Of a stretch of 6,685 nucleotides of DNA, positions 5,906-6,685 are shown piece by piece. Within the stretch, counting starts at the first letter, position 1. Every line of letters begins with the position of its first letter. Made by a program: the position numbers and the translations under genes. The DNA comes from an uncultured Clostridia bacterium (GTDB lineage Bacteria; Bacillota; Clostridia; Saccharofermentanales; Fastidiosipilaceae). Under the pieces are notes generated by a model that saw nothing but the letters and a program-made list of their open reading frames with translations, searched no databases and had not been told where the DNA came from. The stretch spans positions 1 to 6,685 of the forward strand of contig CAMXYS010000089.1 in the NCBI GenBank assembly GCA_947253135.1. The letters are read 5' to 3'.

Positions 5906-6553
5906 CTAGGCCAAGAGCGCCCGGTCAATTAAGTCCATAAAGCCGGCTGTCATCCTGGCTGTCATACCCCAAATAATGTGATCGCCATACTCGTAATAGT
6001 ACATCGGATTTTCCCCTTTTTGATAGGGGTAGTTGTTGTCGATGCCCAATTTATCAACCGGAAAATCCGAGCTGAATTCATAATACATGGGATTTTTATA
6101 AATAGTCGGCGGATTTTCTTTGAGCCAAGTCAAAGGGACTGTGAAAACTGTCTCGACCTCAGCTTTTGAAAAGGTGTAATCATAGTTATGCAGGCGGGAT
6201 AGATAAGGATAAAGGATTATGTTAAAGGGCATCACCAGAATATCACCGGGTCCCAACAACTCAATTTGTTCCGGCTTGACCAAAAGCTCTTCGCAGGTCT
6301 CTCGGACAGCCGTCTCGTCAGGCGCTTCCCCCGGCTCAATTCGACCGCCGGGAAAGCAGACCTCACCCGGCTGTTGTGCCAATTTGGGCGACCGCACTTG
6401 ATACAAAAAAGAGAGACCTTCTGCTGTCTCGAGCAAGGGTGCCGTCAAGCCAAAGCAGGGGAGCTTGTTAGCACCGTCCGGCTCTGCCGCCCGGTCTGCA
6501 AGAAAATTTCTTGCTGCCGGCCTGTTAAACAAATGTCCGTATTGATGATCCAC
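5906..6553 (-). CDS. Nudix hydrolase, CoA-diphosphatase (NudL/Pcd1) type
   Basis: Nudix enzymes hydrolyse nucleoside diphosphates linked to another moiety, using Mg2+ or Mn2+. The 215-residue product has a Nudix box at about 70-92: G70, five residues, E76, seven residues, R84 E85, then E88 E89. The stretch before it, LYQVRSPKL then PGEVCFPGG (about 50-70), resembles the NuCoA signature of CoA diphosphatases, which suggests CoA or acyl-CoA cleavage to 3',5'-ADP and phosphopantetheine. Substrate is inferred. Two box positions deviate: the usual Gly near the end is Leu (L91), and a hydrophobic position is Thr (T86). The four metal-binding acidic residues remain. I chose GTG 6553, with GAGGTG (6560-6565) six bases upstream. 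The in-frame GTG at 6562 overlaps that motif and would add three residues. The gene is flanked by a promoter upstream and the trpS promoter downstream, so it is probably transcribed separately. Confidence 0.88.
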   Translation of the reverse strand: MDHQYGHLFNRPAARNFLADRAAEPDGANKLPCFGLTAPLLETAEGLSFLYQVRSPKLAQQPGEVCFPGGRIEPGEAPDETAVRETCEELLVKPEQIELLGPGDILVMPFNIILYPYLSRLHNYDYTFSKAEVETVFTVPLTWLKENPPTIYKNPMYYEFSSDFPVDKLGIDNNYPYQKGENPMYYYEYGDHIIWGMTARMTAGFMDLIDRALLA

Positions 6554-6599
6554 CTTGCCCACCTCAGCTTTCTGCTCGTCTCCCTTTTTATTCTAGTTA

Positions 6600-6608
6600 A
6601 TCATAGCA
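6600..6608 (-). promoter_or_regulatory. Possible extended -10 promoter of the Nudix gene
   Basis: TGCTATGAT on the minus strand fits the extended -10 form TGnTATAAT with one mismatch in the hexamer. A -35-like CTGACA lies upstream but with only 14 bp spacing. Transcription would begin near 6593, about 40 bases before GTG 6553. The preceding terminator at 6634-6658 makes a separate promoter necessary. Confidence 0.5.
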
Positions 6609-6613
6609 AATCA

Positions 6614-6627
6614 GTCTGTTGTCAGAC
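6614..6627. repeat. Small inverted repeat upstream of the Nudix promoter
   Basis: GTCTG (6614-6618) and CAGAC (6623-6627) flank the four bases TTGT. The repeat lies between the upstream terminator and the -10 element of the Nudix gene, near the -35 region. It could be an operator half-site pair or chance. Confidence 0.35.
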
Positions 6628-6633
6628 GGCAGC

Positions 6634-6658
6634 AAAAAGGCGGGGCAGCTCCCCGCCT
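6634..6658 (-). terminator. Intrinsic terminator of the gene upstream of the Nudix gene
   Basis: On the minus strand, an 8-bp GC-rich stem (arms 6651-6658 and 6638-6645, core GGCGGGG/CCCCGCC) closes a five-base loop and is followed by a run of T residues (A residues 6634-6638 on the plus strand). This is a standard Rho-independent terminator for a minus-strand transcript entering from the right. Confidence 0.85.
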
Positions 6659-6671
6659 CCTGCGCTTGGCT

Positions 6672-6685
6672 TTAACCTCCCAGCC
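6672..6685 (-). CDS. Possible last codons of an upstream gene (partial)
   Basis: On the minus strand, an open frame from the window edge reads Leu-Gly-Gly and then TAA (6674-6672), 14 bases before the terminator stem. The placement of a stop just ahead of a strong terminator makes this a likely C-terminus, but four codons do not allow identification and the true stop could be in another frame. Confidence 0.35.

Noticed and set aside
5886..5908. Hairpin CCGG...CCGG after the Nudix gene as a terminator
   Set aside because: The stem is about 6 bp with a wobble pair and a 9-base loop, and on the minus strand it is followed by A residues rather than T residues.
1..6685. CRISPR array, insertion sequence, tRNA or rRNA
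   Set aside because: No regularly spaced repeats, transposase motifs, terminal inverted repeats or recognisable RNA gene were seen by eye on either strand.

Overview
The window reads as a chromosomal stretch of an anaerobic, Gram-positive Bacillota, most likely Clostridia. The reasons are an rnfC gene of the type that opens rnfCDGEAB clusters, an ammonia-dependent AsnA, a clostridial-type cation diffusion facilitator with an extra C-terminal domain, a zinc-ribbon membrane protein of the TcaA/YvbJ type, strong GGAGG-like ribosome binding sites, and several GTG/TTG starts. This assignment is inferred from gene types. No rRNA or other taxonomic marker is present. Every gene lies on the minus strand, so transcription runs from the right end of the window to the left.

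Right to left: a few codons that may end an upstream gene (6672-6685) are followed by a convincing intrinsic terminator (6634-6658). A Nudix hydrolase of the CoA-diphosphatase type follows (5906-6553), apparently with its own extended -10 promoter. Next is trpS (4770-5756), driven by a near-consensus promoter (TTGAAA, 17 bp, TATAAT) that overlaps the end of the Nudix gene's 3' flank. A zinc-ribbon, single-TM, TcaA-like protein (2764-4668) and an MntE-like CDF metal exporter (1550-2764) follow, joined by a TAATG stop/start overlap. After a 64-bp gap with a perfect inverted repeat comes asnA (460-1485), which starts at TTG. After a 78-bp AT-rich gap comes the 5' part of rnfC (1-381), which runs off the left edge.

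The genes are mostly housekeeping: Trp-tRNA charging, asparagine synthesis, metal homeostasis, nucleotide/CoA clean-up and ferredoxin:NAD+ energy coupling. The one pairing that suggests a joint function is the membrane zinc-ribbon protein translationally coupled to the CDF transporter. No mobile element, CRISPR array, tRNA, rRNA or convincing riboswitch was seen, and no intergenic gap exceeds 150 bases. I do not see a clearly new multi-gene system. The most interesting leads are the coupled zinc-ribbon/CDF pair, the double C-terminal domain of the CDF protein, and the palindromic sequences in front of asnA and rnfC.
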